64,000 nt of DNA from Pinus tabuliformis (lineage: Eukaryota > Streptophyta > Pinopsida > Pinales > Pinaceae): NCBI GenBank assembly GCA_031772625.1, contig CM062816.1, forward strand, positions 629,354,992-629,418,991, read 5' to 3'. Under the pieces are notes generated by a model, which saw only the letters and a program-made list of their open reading frames with translations, had not been told where the DNA came from and did no database searches. This document shows positions 23,696 to 35,064 of the stretch, piece after piece. Each line of letters begins with the position of its first letter. The stretch's first letter is position 1. A program made the position numbers and the translations under genes.

Positions 23696-23716
23696 GTACA
23701 TTTAATCTCTGCTTAA

Positions 23717-25773
23717 TTTACTGTGTTAATACTGGGCAATTTTACGTCTTTACAGTGAGACCACAGCTCAGCTGACATGGCACTAAAGTTGGTACCAACT
23801 TATTATCAGATGCATCTCATGGAAAGTGAGTAATTGGAAAATAAATATGGTACATATGACCATAACCATGTACACAGGATAGTCCTTCCCATTAATATAT
23901 ACACTACTAAATAAATAAAAGATGAACACTTCTATTTGAATCTGGAAAAATGACTTCTAAATCAAAGTTTTATTGCATCAGATCATTGCTATAGCTAAGA
24001 AACAAAATGACAAATTCTTTTATTTGTCAGATCACCACACAATGCATGGACAATGGGCTATTTATATGTTTCAACCAAACTAACGGTATAAGCCATCAAA
24101 CCTTCCAAGATAAAATACGAGTTCATCAGCAAAATTTTGCATCCTGGATTTAGAAGGTAAGTTCGTAACTCAAGTCCAGATATTTCTCGTAGCTCAGAGA
24201 AGGATATTTTCTCAATTCAACACAAACAGAGACAGATATAATTGTTATTACATAAATAAACAACAAACGTCAAGAACTCCCTCTGGAATCAACTTTACAT
24301 TAGAAAATACCCACCCAAAAAAATAGTTTTACATTGTAAAACTGCAAAGTAAACTACACCTAAAGCTCAATGGAAAAATCTCGAATTGAATTTTTGTATA
24401 TAAAATTTTATGCTGAACCATCTCAAATTGAATTTTAGCATATACTATTTTATATTGAACCAGGCTTTTTTTTAATCCTTGAGAGAAAACTAACCAATAA
24501 ATCAATGTTAAATTAATTTATTAAGGATAAAAAACTTGAAATGCATACCTCTCAACAAATAATACACAATTTATTAAGGATCAAAAACTTGAGATTCCTA
24601 CCTCTCAACAACTAATAACACAATATATCCTGCCGGGCTAACATTGATCTATGCTAGTTTATTTACAATTGTTATTTAAATATACACCTTGATTGTTATT
24701 CAAATATACAGCCCTGTTTAACAGGATCTATGTTAGTTTATTATTATTTAAATATGAAGTAAAATAACTAATTCATCCCTGATATGGCTCTGTAATTCAT
24801 CTTATTAAAATACCATCACATCATCCCCAGACTGGCTTAGAGTAGTTTATTGTTATTCAAATATGACAAGTAAAATAAATAATTAATCCCTGCCAAGATA
24901 TGGTTCTATTCTTCATTTTATTAAAATACCATCACATTATCACCAGACAGGCCTAGATTACCTCCTTTCTCTACGTGCAATAGCAAAATAAGATCTGGGC
25001 CTAGAGCACCTCCCTTATCTATATGCAATAACAAATTTAATAAGGAATAATACATCTTGATTAAGACAATACAGGTTCCAATTACTTTTAAAAGAAGCAG
25101 CATAAAGAAACTACAATGGAGATAGTAAATGAATTATTGTCCATAATCTTCTCTTAATAGAAGAAGCATGCCAAAAGCCCTATCTAATATGTAATTTATG
25201 GAAATCTTTCAGCTGCTCTCTGCTTATGAGAGCATAACTACAGAGTTTGGTACAGTGAATACATATTATAGCATCCAGACCACTAACCATGCAATTTCAA
25301 AACAATATATTTAAATTTTATCAGAGCAGCGGTTACAATACCTGGATTTCACACAAATAAAAGGTCCTTTATATTTCACAAAGAACAACATTTTTTGCAG
25401 AATTGGATGCAATTGCCGTGTCCAACAACAACATGCACAGGGCATGGAAACCCTGAAGACCTGTTTGGGACCATCAGAAAAAACTGAATAATTTCCACAT
25501 CTGAAACAAACCCAAGCACATGACATTTCTAATTTACAAGCACAAATCCCCTTTAAATGCTGCAATTATCTCAAAAATAATTCAGGACTTCATATTGCAA
25601 CTACCACCCACCAGTTATTATAGAAAATACTTTTCCCAAAGTAATAAAGCATTAGCCGACTTACCAGAACCAACCAATGCACATAATTTTTTTGTTTTAA
25701 AGGGGGGCTTCTTACCAGTAAGTTCGCATAAACCCTAAGCCCAAAAACCCCAGTGATTAACCACCGTGCAGCT
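23717..25773. other. Non-coding stretch with clustered short tandem duplications
   Basis: No exon was recognised. Between about 24360 and 25060 there are three independent local duplications: ~50 bp units at 24380-24465 (CAAATTGAATTTT), ~55 bp units at 24514-24625 (AATTTATTAAGGAT and ACCTCTCAACAA), and ~112 bp units at about 24745-24965 (AAATATGA-AAGTAAAATAA and TTAAAATACCATCACAT). The 3' end may hold the 3' UTR of the minus-strand gene at 25774-26331. Second copy: 48104-50161. Confidence 0.6.
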
Positions 25774-26331
25774 TCACTTGAAGGACCCCGCGCTCATATT
25801 TCTGCACAAAATTCGAGCGTTCATCTCGTTGACGGTATCAATAAGCCCTCCTAAGTCCATAGTTCCACCGGAGGCCTCGTTCTCCTTGTCTTTCTTCTCC
25901 TGGGGTTTAGCCGCTCTACGCTTAAACTCAGTTGCCTTCTCGAAGAAATTCTCATAGATATACTCTGCCGTGTAGCCCTTCTCCTCATCATAGAGCATGA
26001 TGTGACCGTGCCATTCCCAGACGCGGTAGCCGGGCTCTGGGTCCTCGTGGAACCCCACGCAAACTTGGTGCTCGCTAATGGTGACAGCCTGGCCGGAGTT
26101 CGCCTTCAGTTTATCAGTGTCCCCGCTGGATATAATCTGAACGATATTCTTCTCCAGCTTCGCCTCCTCTCTCTCCAATGGGCTCTTGCTCTCGTCCGCG
26201 ATGATGCAATCATACGAGTTGGATAGGAAGGTATTGGTGTCCAGAAAAGGGCTGCGCATATTTAGCCGACTCATCATGGTGCTCACAACCAGGCTTTCGA
26301 AAGAGTTTTTGGTGGAATACTGGTTCGCCAT
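25774..26331 (-). CDS. Intact plant-specific protein of unknown function, 185 residues, copy 1
   Basis: A single uninterrupted frame runs from ATG 26331 to TGA 25774. The product is hydrophilic with no signal peptide or membrane segment. It starts MANQYSTKNSFESLVVSTMM and has a central conserved-looking block, SGQAVTISEHQVCVGFHEDP followed by YRVWEWHGHIMLYDEEKGYT and AEYIYENFFEKATEFKRR. A lysine/glutamate-rich linker (KPQEKKDKENEASGG) precedes a short C-terminal helix-like segment (LGGLIDTVNEMNARILCRNM). I recall the WEWHGHIMLYDEE block from uncharacterised single-domain plant proteins but know no function. The ATG is the first in frame after a TATA-like box at 26383-26394. Base composition is clearly less AT-rich than the surroundings. 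The frame is identical in the second copy (50162-50719), whereas most other genes here are broken in both. Confidence 0.8.
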   Translation of the reverse strand: MANQYSTKNSFESLVVSTMMSRLNMRSPFLDTNTFLSNSYDCIIADESKSPLEREEAKLEKNIVQIISSGDTDKLKANSGQAVTISEHQVCVGFHEDPEPGYRVWEWHGHIMLYDEEKGYTAEYIYENFFEKATEFKRRAAKPQEKKDKENEASGGTMDLGGLIDTVNEMNARILCRNMSAGSFK

Positions 26332-26382
26332 TTTCCCTCCGATGGCTGATATCCACTCTCCAAGACTTCCTTCCGGTGGATA

Positions 26383-26394
26383 TCAATATATAAA
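26383..26394 (-). promoter_or_regulatory. TATA-like box of the 185-residue gene, copy 1
   Basis: On the minus strand TTTATATATTGA lies about 52-63 bases upstream of the ATG at 26331. This spacing implies a short 5' leader of roughly 20-30 nt. Same arrangement at 50771-50782. Confidence 0.5.
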
Positions 26395-26428
26395 TTGCAA
26401 TGGCCAGGCATATGTGGGCTCTCAAGGA

Positions 26429-26641
26429 ATTTAACAGCTTGGGGATTGGAGGAAACCAAAGGGAAAAGGGCGAAAGCAATAAATTTCCTTTGCCTTTATC
26501 GCCATCAGAGTATCAGTGTTTATCTTCATGCCTGACAGTTAAACCCCAAAATTAGCATCCTTCAAGTTCATATCCTCTGGCAGCATTTAACAGCTTGGGG
26601 ATTGGAGGAAACCAAAGGGAAAAGGGCGAAAGCAATAAATT
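26429..26641. repeat. 57-bp direct repeat in the promoter region, copy 1
   Basis: Bases 26429-26485 and 26585-26641 are identical 57-mers starting ATTTAACAGCTTGGGG and ending GAAAGCAATAAATT, with starts 156 bp apart. They lie about 100-310 bp upstream of the minus-strand 185-residue gene. Both units are retained in the second copy (offset 24388). Confidence 0.95.
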
Positions 26642-26733
26642 ACCAGGAAGCGCAGGCATGGCGCAAGATGCCACGGGCTTGGGACTCTTCTTGACCTTGA
26701 CGAGACACATACGGCAATTTCCGGCGATAGAGA

Positions 26734-26881
26734 GGCGGGAATGATAGCAGAAGCGAGGGATAGGCGCGAATGATAGCAAAAGCGAGGGATATCGACCCCC
26801 GCTAGGCACCGATAACAAAAATGCCGACCATTCCGCCTGAAGGATGAAGACCATAACAGAAATGATTGAACAATTTCCCGC
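26734..26881. promoter_or_regulatory. Three E2F-like sites, two in tandem 29-bp repeats, copy 1
   Basis: GGCGGGAA (26734-26741) and GGCGCGAA (26763-26770) sit at the same place in two 29-bp tandem units. TTTCCCGC (26874-26881) is a third. All fit the plant E2F consensus TTSSCGSS or TTTSSCGC on one strand. They are 400-550 bp upstream of the minus-strand 185-residue gene. A regulatory role is inference. Second copy: 51122-51129, 51151-51158 and 51262-51269. Confidence 0.45.
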
Positions 26882-27260
26882 TGAATGTGGACGCCAGGTG
26901 TCAGTCTCAGAAACAAAAGGACGACGAAAGTTTCTTTCAAAGGAAGGCCTATCGGCCTAATAATAATCGATTCCTTTCTACTCGTGTTTTGAATTTCTGG
27001 AATTTTTATATAAGAAGTCCCATTTTAACGAAAGCCCACCTAAGGGGGAGTCTCCCTAAGCACACTAGCATTTCCTCAGCTCTTGTTGTTGCTACTTGAA
27101 GTCTTTTTGCTGAAGTAAAATGCAGTGGCATAGATTATCTTGTGTTCTATGTCCCCAATCCCAGTTTTCATAAATATTGTTTTTCCATTGTTTGCAGAGT
27201 TGGTATCTATGTTCTAACAAGACTGATTTGAACACTTTAAGTCAATGTAGAGTGTTATGT

Positions 27261-27272
27261 TGGTATCAGAGC
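27261..27272 (+). other. Initiator-tRNA-Met primer-binding-site-like word (LTR element relic), copy 1
   Basis: TGGTATCAGAGC equals the 12-nt complement of the plant initiator tRNA-Met 3' end, the usual primer site placed just after a 5' LTR. The ~200 bp upstream could be LTR sequence but lacks a clear terminal CA, and no gag-pol follows on this strand. It is a relic or coincidence. Second copy: 51649-51660. Confidence 0.4.
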
Positions 27273-27617
27273 TCCCCCCTACATAAATAAATCTCACAAT
27301 CTGGAAGATGCAAGTGGAATTGGAAAACCATCTCGGTAATTGGCTAGTCCTCTGTGCTTTTATTCAAGTTACTCTAATATGTTACCTGGTACAATTATGT
27401 TTTGTTCTAGCTCCTTGAATCTCTTGGCTGTATTGACTAAGTTGTTATTTGCAGCATCATGGTAGTTCACTGTGCACTTAATTTGAATTCCTCTTACTTA
27501 GGATGCACTCTTTCATTCATTTCATTTGCTTTATTGATACAGCCATATTTGGATTAAATCTCAACCACTTAAAGATTAATATCCAAAACTTACCCTTGAT
27601 ATTGACTGTCCATGGAC

Positions 27618-27737
27618 AACCCAAGAGGGATTCCTTTCTGTGCTAATTGTCTCGAGCAACCCAAGAGGGATTCCTTTCTGTGCTAATTGTCTCGGGTAAC
27701 CCAAGAGGGATTCCTTGTTGTGGATTCCTTTCTGTGG
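27618..27737. repeat. Three 40-bp tandem units, copy 1
   Basis: The unit AACCCAAGAGGGATTCCTTT and onward starts at 27618, 27658 and 27698, exactly 40 bp apart. The third diverges after about 25 bp. Second copy: 52006-52125. Confidence 0.95.
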
Positions 27738-27860
27738 TAATCTTTGAAATGCATGGCAGCAGATAGCATTTAGGGACAGAGTGCCCAACGCATCCATGAA
27801 CCAACGAACACTTAACCAACTTGGAATTGCATCTGTGTCCATTGCTGAAGTCAGTTGCAA
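27738..27860 (-). pseudogene. Possible retroelement gag zinc-knuckle remnant, copy 1
   Basis: One minus frame reads VKCSLVHGCVGHSVPKCYLL, where GHSVPKCY resembles the second half of the CCHC knuckle of Copia-type gag. No adjoining gag or pol is visible, and upstream sequence on this strand (to about 28400) has no long frame. Weak call. Second copy: 52126-52248. Confidence 0.22.
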
Positions 27861-29292
27861 CCTCTATAAGAGTAGCTTCTGACCATGCTCACTTTATCAG
27901 TTGCGCTTCCACTTGCGCCTTTAGTTAAAAGAGACACTTCCGCTGAGCCTGCGATAGAACCATTTCAGTGCACCATATAGTGTTACATCCAGTACCGTAG
28001 CACTTAATCTAAAGGAACCCTTATCTGCGGTTCATATCTTGGGCCCGCAAAATAGGACCTCGGTATTCTCTATGCCAAGCTCCTCACTATGGTATGTCAC
28101 CCCCGGTATAAACGAATCAAGGGCGATCTTAGAAGCATACATTTTAGTAGGATAAAGAAATCATGTTTGAAACCACACTTGGGTATGAACTACCACCACT
28201 CTACTGACCCCTTGATATTGTACTAGCACTGAAACTACTAGTACTTCCTCCTACTACTGCACCAGGCTGACTACAATTGCTAGAATAATGATTGTACCAA
28301 GGCAAATAGAAAGCAAAACCAGAAAAAGAAAGTACCATATGACTTATGGATGTCAAAGTGGTCAACATTGGGCTAGCTCTGTGGTTTCTTGACATTACCT
28401 CTTCGACAACGGGGGTTCAGAATCTCAGCTTCTTTCATTATCAAGAAGCAGACAGTTTAGTAGGCTAAAGATTCAATCAGGATTGCCATACAGTTCTCGA
28501 TGATAGATTTTTACTGATGAACAGTAGTTTCATGTTCTAACTCTAACCAGGGCACTATGCTTTGCTAATCATAGCACTATGTTTTTATACACCTATAGGG
28601 TGTTATAATATATTCTTTTGGTTCTTTGGACTTCTTTGGAGAGAAAATCTCGTCTGAAGTTCTTTAGTGCAGTGTGTTACTATCACTGGTCTACTCTCAA
28701 CATATGGATGGAAACTTCCCTTCTGTAGATTTGCAACTTGAGGTCACATTGTTCTCCACTGTTCTTTATGGGTTTGAGGTGTGAGGGCCTTGCCTTTGAG
28801 ACAAACTATGCCAAGATATAGAGTGTAGAGACCCATATGCTTCTGCATGATCAAGAGAAATAAAACAATTCCGCATGCCATTGTTCACGTAGAGTTTGTG
28901 ACCCATTCACTCTGGCTTGAGACCATTTTTAGATTGGTCTAGCCGTTGCATCATATTTTCTATGTCTTTGACACAATATTTAGTAAGGAGTGTTATCCAT
29001 ACTTTGCTTTTATACCTATTAGGCCATAGCCTCGAATAGAGACCCATTGATTGGCTTCATCGTTGAAAGCAAACTCGAATAGACCCATTGATTAGCTCCA
29101 TCATTGATGCTTTCAGAGGTTTCAGACCATCGCCAGTCAATTGGCATCTTGGTGGATAGCTTTCACATATACAGGCAGGATGTCTAGGCCTGACTTGACC
29201 TACCAAGTGGGTTAAAGGGCAAAATGGCCTTTTTTTAGAGATTGTTCCCTCATATGGTATGAGGTATTCAACCTGGATTCTCGATTGATCTA
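27861..29292. other. No gene recognised
   Basis: The frame at 28201-28395 (minus) has no recognisable motif. Five substitutions between the two contigs cluster around 28939-29060, the densest difference in the whole overlap. Second copy: 52249-53680. Confidence 0.45.
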
Positions 29293-29408
29293 TCAGTCAC
29301 AGTGTATGGTCTCTCCATTTGAGCTACAAGGTGTGGGTCTTTGTTCCGTTGGTAGTTCAAGGGCTGCCCTCCAAAGTTCACCATGCCAAAAGGAAGTAGT
29401 CAGATAGT

Positions 29409-29633
29409 TTGTGCCCATTTTTTCATCGTTTAAAATCCTTGGAGCATCTTTTAAGGGATTGTAGATTTTATAGATCATGCTGGAGGTTGGTGCAGGACTG
29501 GCATTTTGTTCTGCTTCATGGGCAGCTTGATTCGTGCACACAGTTTCATTGGTGTGCAGGTCTTCTTGGGGTTTTTCAGTGCTTGGTTTCATGCTTTCAG
29601 GGGTTTGGGACTGTATTTAGATTTCAGCTTTGA
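29409..29633 (+). pseudogene. Possible LINE C-terminal zf-RVT remnant, copy 1
   Basis: The plus frame reads CPFFHRLKSLEHLLRDCRFY then RSCWRLVQDW, reminiscent of the Cys/His segment following reverse transcriptase in plant LINEs (C-C, E-HLL-DC, CW). The preceding RT core is absent. The second copy (53800-54021) has a 2-bp shorter T run just upstream. Weak call. Confidence 0.3.
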
Positions 29634-29958
29634 TCCACAATCTAGAAGCTTCAATGCAAGTATGCTTGAGGTCAATTTTATCAATTATTTTTTTCACTTC
29701 TAGCGAAAAGAAGTAGGTATGAAATTATTTGTCAAAGGATACCTCCTAATAAAGGATGCCAAAGAGCTTATTGCTATCACGTACTGAGGTTATTGATGCC
29801 TTAGTTTCTCTCAGGAAGAGGATATGATTCATGTATGTATACACTCTTTTCTTTTGGTTGGTTTTTCTGTTTCGGATACTAAGTACAATAGAGCAAAATT
29901 TTATCACTCCTGTGTGGACTTCCACTAATGAGGCAAGGTAATTTGCCTATTCTCGATT

Positions 29959-30146
29959 CTACACTACATATTAACAATGTAAAGCCCATTGCACAGTTTG
30001 TATAATAAATTACACTACATATTAACAATGTAAAGCCCATTGCACAGTTTGTATAATAAATTTGCAATTTTTGGATTTTACACTACATATTAACAATGTA
30101 AAGCCCATTGCACAGTGTTTTAATAAATTTGCAATTTATGTAAAAC
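29959..30146. repeat. Three tandem units next to the gap, copy 1
   Basis: The word ACACTACATATTAACAATGT followed by AAAGCCCATTGCACAGT occurs three times, with starts about 49 and 69 bp apart. It lies just inside the left contig end. The same three units appear at about 54347-54527, so the gap was not caused by a unit-number difference. Confidence 0.93.
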
Positions 30147-30177
30147 ATACCTGGGTAATTGCAGAGATCTTATAGAT

Positions 30178-30277
30178 NNNNNNNNNNNNNNNNNNNNNNN
30201 NNNNNNNNNNNNNNNNNNNNNNNNNNNNNNNNNNNNNNNNNNNNNNNNNNNNNNNNNNNNNNNNNNNNNNNNNNNNN
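30178..30277. other. Assembly gap, 100 N
   Basis: Exactly 100 N, the conventional placeholder for a gap of unknown size. Because the sequence to its left ends with bases equal to 54565 and the sequence to its right begins with bases equal to 5898, the gap is most likely negative (an overlap) rather than missing sequence. Confidence 0.98.
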
Positions 30278-30834
30278 TTTGGAGTTTATTGCAATATTCT
30301 CCATAGCTCATTGATCAACCAATTATCCCTTGATTTGCTCCAATGAATGGAGGGGCAAGAATCACATTTTCTTTTGGATTCTCTTTCACCCTCTCAATTA
30401 AACAAACAACTATAATAGTACTGGTTGCATCATATTGGGTATGCATTTCCCACACTTTTTTCAATGATTTAGTGTGTATAACTTTCATTGGATTATCAAT
30501 GACCTTATGTCCCTTTTGTGGCTTACAGTCTGAAGCAATCCACTTAAACACAAGTTTCTTGTAATGTCTCTAAAACCAATTTTTTCAGAAATCTTGTTGT
30601 GCTTTATTTCAAAGCTGTCGTCCAAATTGCAATGTCAAGAGATTCATTTTTGAAACACATTTCAAAAAATGATTTTGCATGTGGATGAATCCAAAATAAT
30701 TTTTTCTCTATTGTGTAATCAGCATCAGCTCCCATTTTCTCAATATGCTCGTTGTTTGTTGCTTCATCATCGATGCTATGATAAAAAAATGTCCTTTAGT
30801 TCAAAAATAACTAGTTTCTTTTCAATTATTTTGG
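30278..30834 (-). pseudogene. FCP1/NIF-type HAD phosphatase relic, copy 2, cut by the gap
   Basis: Same frames and lesions as 5872-6454, but the 3' end (about 26 bp) is lost at the contig edge. Substitutions relative to copy 1 include a change near 30549 (AAACACAAG against AAACAAAAG) and one near 30727. Confidence 0.7.
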
Positions 30835-31059
30835 CTGCAACACAATGGAAAATAATATAGTCAACCATTTTATTCATGTTACAAAAATTACTAAAATAAT
30901 TGTTGAAACGATACATTTACCTTGAGTGGTTTTTGCACTATTTATAAATGAAACAATAATTTCTTTTATCATCTTGATAGGACCTAGAGTAAACATATTA
31001 AACCTTCAATCAAATACCAATACCAAGAAAAACATTAGTAATGCAACCTTTAAAAAGAA

Positions 31060-31077
31060 ACACACACACACACACAC
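31060..31077. repeat. (CA)9 microsatellite, copy 2
   Basis: Counterpart of 6681-6698, with the same repeat count by eye. Confidence 0.95.
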
Positions 31078-31484
31078 CTTTAACATTACTTTGATTGTTA
31101 ACTTTATCCTTTTTATTTCTTCCTATAATAAAAATATACAAAGTTATTGTAGTTACAAGCATTTGAGTTTGAAGAATAATATGATAAACAAGAAGACAAG
31201 TTATAAGTATCTGATATGACATTATCTTCATCTTTGTAACGTTGCATTTCCAAATTAAACATATAAATATTTTGAATTGTGAAAATGAATATAATCATTA
31301 AATAACAAGGAAAACAAGTGGACAAATTATAAGTACATGATGTTATATTTTGTTCTTGATTAAAGTTTTGTTTAACTTTCATTTGATCTTCTCTTTGCTT
31401 GTCACTATAATAAACATTAAAAAAATGTTATAAATTGTGACAATGAACAAAATTCATTAAACAACTATACAAAAAAAGAATCAT

Positions 31485-34400
31485 CTATGTACAACAAGCC
31501 TTGATTAAATTTTTCCCCGCATAAAGAGAACTGACGGCTTTTGCATCACTACATTGTTGGTGTTTCTCCACTAAATCCATCCAGAAATCATAATCTTTCT
31601 CATTTTCATCAAATGTGTCTTCAAATATGTGAGTCTTTTATAGCCTTCAAAAATTTTAATTCTGAAGTATAGAAATGTATAATAAGAACTATATCATAAC
31701 TATAATTGTTTTGGGACTTATATTCATAAATGTCACTAGTCATTTTATAGTTGAACTTGGATTTCTTTATGAAAATTTCTAAAGACTGGCATACATCATT
31801 ACAAAACCAAAGTTCTACTAAGAGAACTATAGTAAAGTCATTCAACTCATTTTTTTCGATAAGAAATCAAAAAAATTCAATGTAATATCGCTTGTGGAAT
31901 TGTTTTTTTTCAAAGCAAGTGTATCCAAACCAACAAGGTCATATGTAAAATTGGTTGCAACTGACATGGAAATAGTGCAAAAGTGTTGACAAAAGATGAG
32001 GGCCCCCAAAATGACAACCAAATTCAAAATTGTTATCAACCTGTTGAACACTTGTTGATCTATTTATCATTCTATCAAGGACTCCACATGCTTGCTGAGA
32101 AAGGGACTCTATCTTTGTATTACGTGTTCCTTTGACATAAGTAGACCCCTCCACCGTGTTGCAAAAATTGGTAAATATGATATCATTAATTTCATAATGC
32201 TCAAGAATGTTGAATGTAGTAAGAGTCATCTCATTCAAATTTTGATCATGACTTTGACAATATGTAACGATTGCATCCAATATTTTTCTGTTGGTTTTCA
32301 ATTTAGAACAATAATATTTTAATTTTATGGCATTTGATGGATGATTAATTGGAATAGAAAACCAAATGGTTTCATCCAATAGCTTATATGCTACTAAAGC
32401 AATTTCTTCCATGGTTAATCCCTGAATGGGCTGAAGAGTCGCTGGTGTCAAACTGTGTAAACTATTTCTCTTGTAGTTCTCAAAATCAAGTTGGCTTGGA
32501 GAACACTTTAATGTGCCTAGTTGGTAACAGTTAAAAACAGTGTCCCATTTATCCCAAATAGGTTCATCAAAATATAAGAAAATTTTTTTATAAGAAAAAT
32601 TTGTAATTGGAGAGACAAAGAATGAGCACAACATTTCATCATCAACATGATAAAATAATAAATATAAACTAATAAAAATTCAATGGAAAAATGAAACTAA
32701 ATAATGTGTTATAATCTAATGAGAAATCATTATAAATATAAAAAAAAATATGACTTATATTATCAGCTTTAGTCATTTATCTACAACAAAAATAGATACA
32801 ATAATAAAATGTTAAATGTAAAAATAATTAAAATTACATACCTTCTCTTCAACTGTCTCAGAACATCCAATCCTCCTTTTCTTTAATTTGTCATTGGCAA
32901 TTAAGAAATGTCTTGCCGAGCGCACACAATCAATAAATGGAGTTTTGAAGAATACCTTATTTGCATAATTAATTGACAACAAATGCGGATCACCTCAGTG
33001 GGTTCAACTAATGGATGCAACAATCAAGCATTACATTTTTTATATTTTTTTCACTTCTCTCGATACATTATACTTAGGATTTTTTTAAAAAAAATTCACT
33101 GCTTGAATGGTATGTTGACCATCAACTATCCAAAAATTGATATTCCTAGAATTTAGATCTGTCTCATTTATCATTTTGATAGAGTTTACCAATGGATCAA
33201 GCTCATTGATGTCAAATGGAATCAGAAGAGCATCGGGTAATGAGGTTTGAATTTTTTCTAGGAATGATTTCACTAATACTTGAACATTTAAATTATCTTG
33301 TGATCTTAATTTGAACACTTTGGGGGCTTTTTTACATCTTTCGACAACCACTTTTGTATTAAAAGAGTTTGAAAATAGATAGCAATGCTTGAAGGCTTCA
33401 TGAATCTCATCACATTGGTTTGCAAGGTTATAGTTGTTTCAAATTCAACTTTCCTAGTTTTTTGAAATTCTATAGTGAGCTTGAAATCACTTTTTGTTAT
33501 ATTCTCCTCCAAATCAAATAAATATACTCTTCTCAAAGCAAGTAATTGAGAATCAATTTTATCAAGAAATTTACCTTTTTGTTGTAAATGAAGTACATAT
33601 GATGTTTTTTTACTTCTTACATAGCGATATCTCAAAACAATGGCGATGCATTTTAAAAGATCTGCACAACTATTTAGTCCAGATTTAGAGAAGCTCTCAA
33701 AGTTATCCAACTTGAACATTGAAATCTTTATCGTATTTGTTGAATCAATACTTGAAGCTTCAATCAAATCTGGTTTAAAATTTGTATACTCCACTTGACA
33801 TGAAATTAATTTTACCTCATTTTCTTTAATCATTTCCACTTGAAAGTCAATGTCATTTTCATTGTAAGCATAGCAATTAATTATTATTCCTAATATCTCT
33901 GGTTCGTTTCCATCTATTGATCCAAATAGATACATATCATGAAACATATTCATCGGAGCTTCTATTTGGATGTACCAATCTTGCACAAACTCATTATATG
34001 TATTGTATTTTTTAATCATTTCAAAAGTAGAAGTAGAAGGTGTTATTAATACTACCTTTTCAGTTGAATAACTTTTCTTTTTCTTAAGTGATGGTTGTAA
34101 CATTTCATTTGCTTTTGGGCCAACCAATTCTGCAAATAACAACAAAAAAATATTTGCATTAATCAAAATGAAAATATAATTTCAAATATTGTCACATAAT
34201 GTTCTTATAAATACTAAAAAACCACCTAATCTAACCATTTGTAAGAGAGTGTACATAAAATATAAAACCACCATACGAGTTGAAGGAAGCAATGTTTGTA
34301 TATCACTTTTTTTGTTTCTTCTTGACTACTTTACTTTGAATTTCAAGCACACCAGATTCCGCAGTTTCTAGAAAAAAAATTATGGAATACATGAAATACC

Positions 34401-35064
34401 AAATATTATTAAACAACCTTATCATACATGATTTCCATTTACATGGACAATAATAAATGAGTACATATGCTATGCAAGTGTTACTATATGACACCAAAAG
34501 TTATCACGTGGGTAAAATTGCTAAGAAAAGAAACCACCCAATCCAACCATTTCTAAAAGAGTACATAAAATATAAAACCACCATATCAGTTGAAGGGGGC
34601 ATCATTTGTATATCATTTGTTTTTCTTTTTCTCTTTGCTACTTTACTTCAAATTTCATGCCTAGCAGTTTCCATGGTTTCTAGAAAGAAAAATATTATGG
34701 AAGACATGAAATAACAAATAGTATTAAACAACCTTATAATACACGATTTCCATTTACACGCACAATAATAAATGAGTACATATGTTATGCAAGTTTAGTA
34801 TATGACACTAAAGTTATCACATAGTTAAAATTTCTTGGAAAAAAAATACCCATGTTAGTATGGGTTGTCCTCATTAAAACCTCACTCCTAAGGCTATTTC
34901 CATAGGTTTATTAATCAACAACGAGTTATTAACACAATGTCTAACAATTGTAACAAAGTATAAACTAAAATTGTCATACCATTTAAAAAATTTGGTGTCG
35001 TGTTTCTTGAACTTCCTTTTTCCTTGGGTGCTTCCTTTGAATTCTCGCTAGCTTCATAGTCCAT
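31485..35064 (-). pseudogene. Decayed DGQH-motif gene, copy 2
   Basis: Same exon order as 7107-10683 with its own differences. The exon at 31939-32634 is open for 231 codons (MLCSFFVSPITNFSYKKIFL at the start, ending LLSTLLHYFHVSCNQFYI) because CCATGG near 32409 replaces the shortened CTGG of copy 1. In contrast the DGQH exon gains a stop right after IQAVNFF (near 33085), where copy 1 reads on for 14 codons. The frame change at the A6GC5 run (near 33325) and the stop in the KKRRIG exon are shared. Each copy thus has private lesions on top of shared ones, as expected of two alleles of a dead gene or of residual sequencing errors. Confidence 0.6.

Larger units (their letters stand above)
5898..30177. 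repeat. Left member of a ~24.3 kb near-identical direct duplication ending at the assembly gap
   Basis: Every feature here recurs in the same order and strand at +24,378 to +24,388 (30278-54565). The left member ends at the last base before the N run. Differences are sparse: homopolymer length changes (near 6483, 9837, 25703, 29415), an ~8-bp indel near 15055, and a cluster of substitutions around 28939-29060. Homology begins at 5898, where the right contig starts. This is the geometry of a suffix-prefix contig overlap. Confidence 0.97.

Noticed and set aside
25774-26434. Plus-strand frames over the 185-residue gene
   Set aside because: Shadows of the strong minus-strand coding frame and its promoter.
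26587-26940. 100-117 codon minus frames upstream of the 185-residue gene
   Set aside because: They cover the duplicated promoter segments, so similar residues arise from DNA repeats; no homology recognised.
28000-28200. Organellar DNA insertion
   Set aside because: A few words looked plastid-like, but I could not match any plastid or mitochondrial gene.
30120-30311. Minus-strand open frame spanning the N gap
   Set aside because: It is open only because N codons are not stops; it joins two contig ends that are not truly adjacent.
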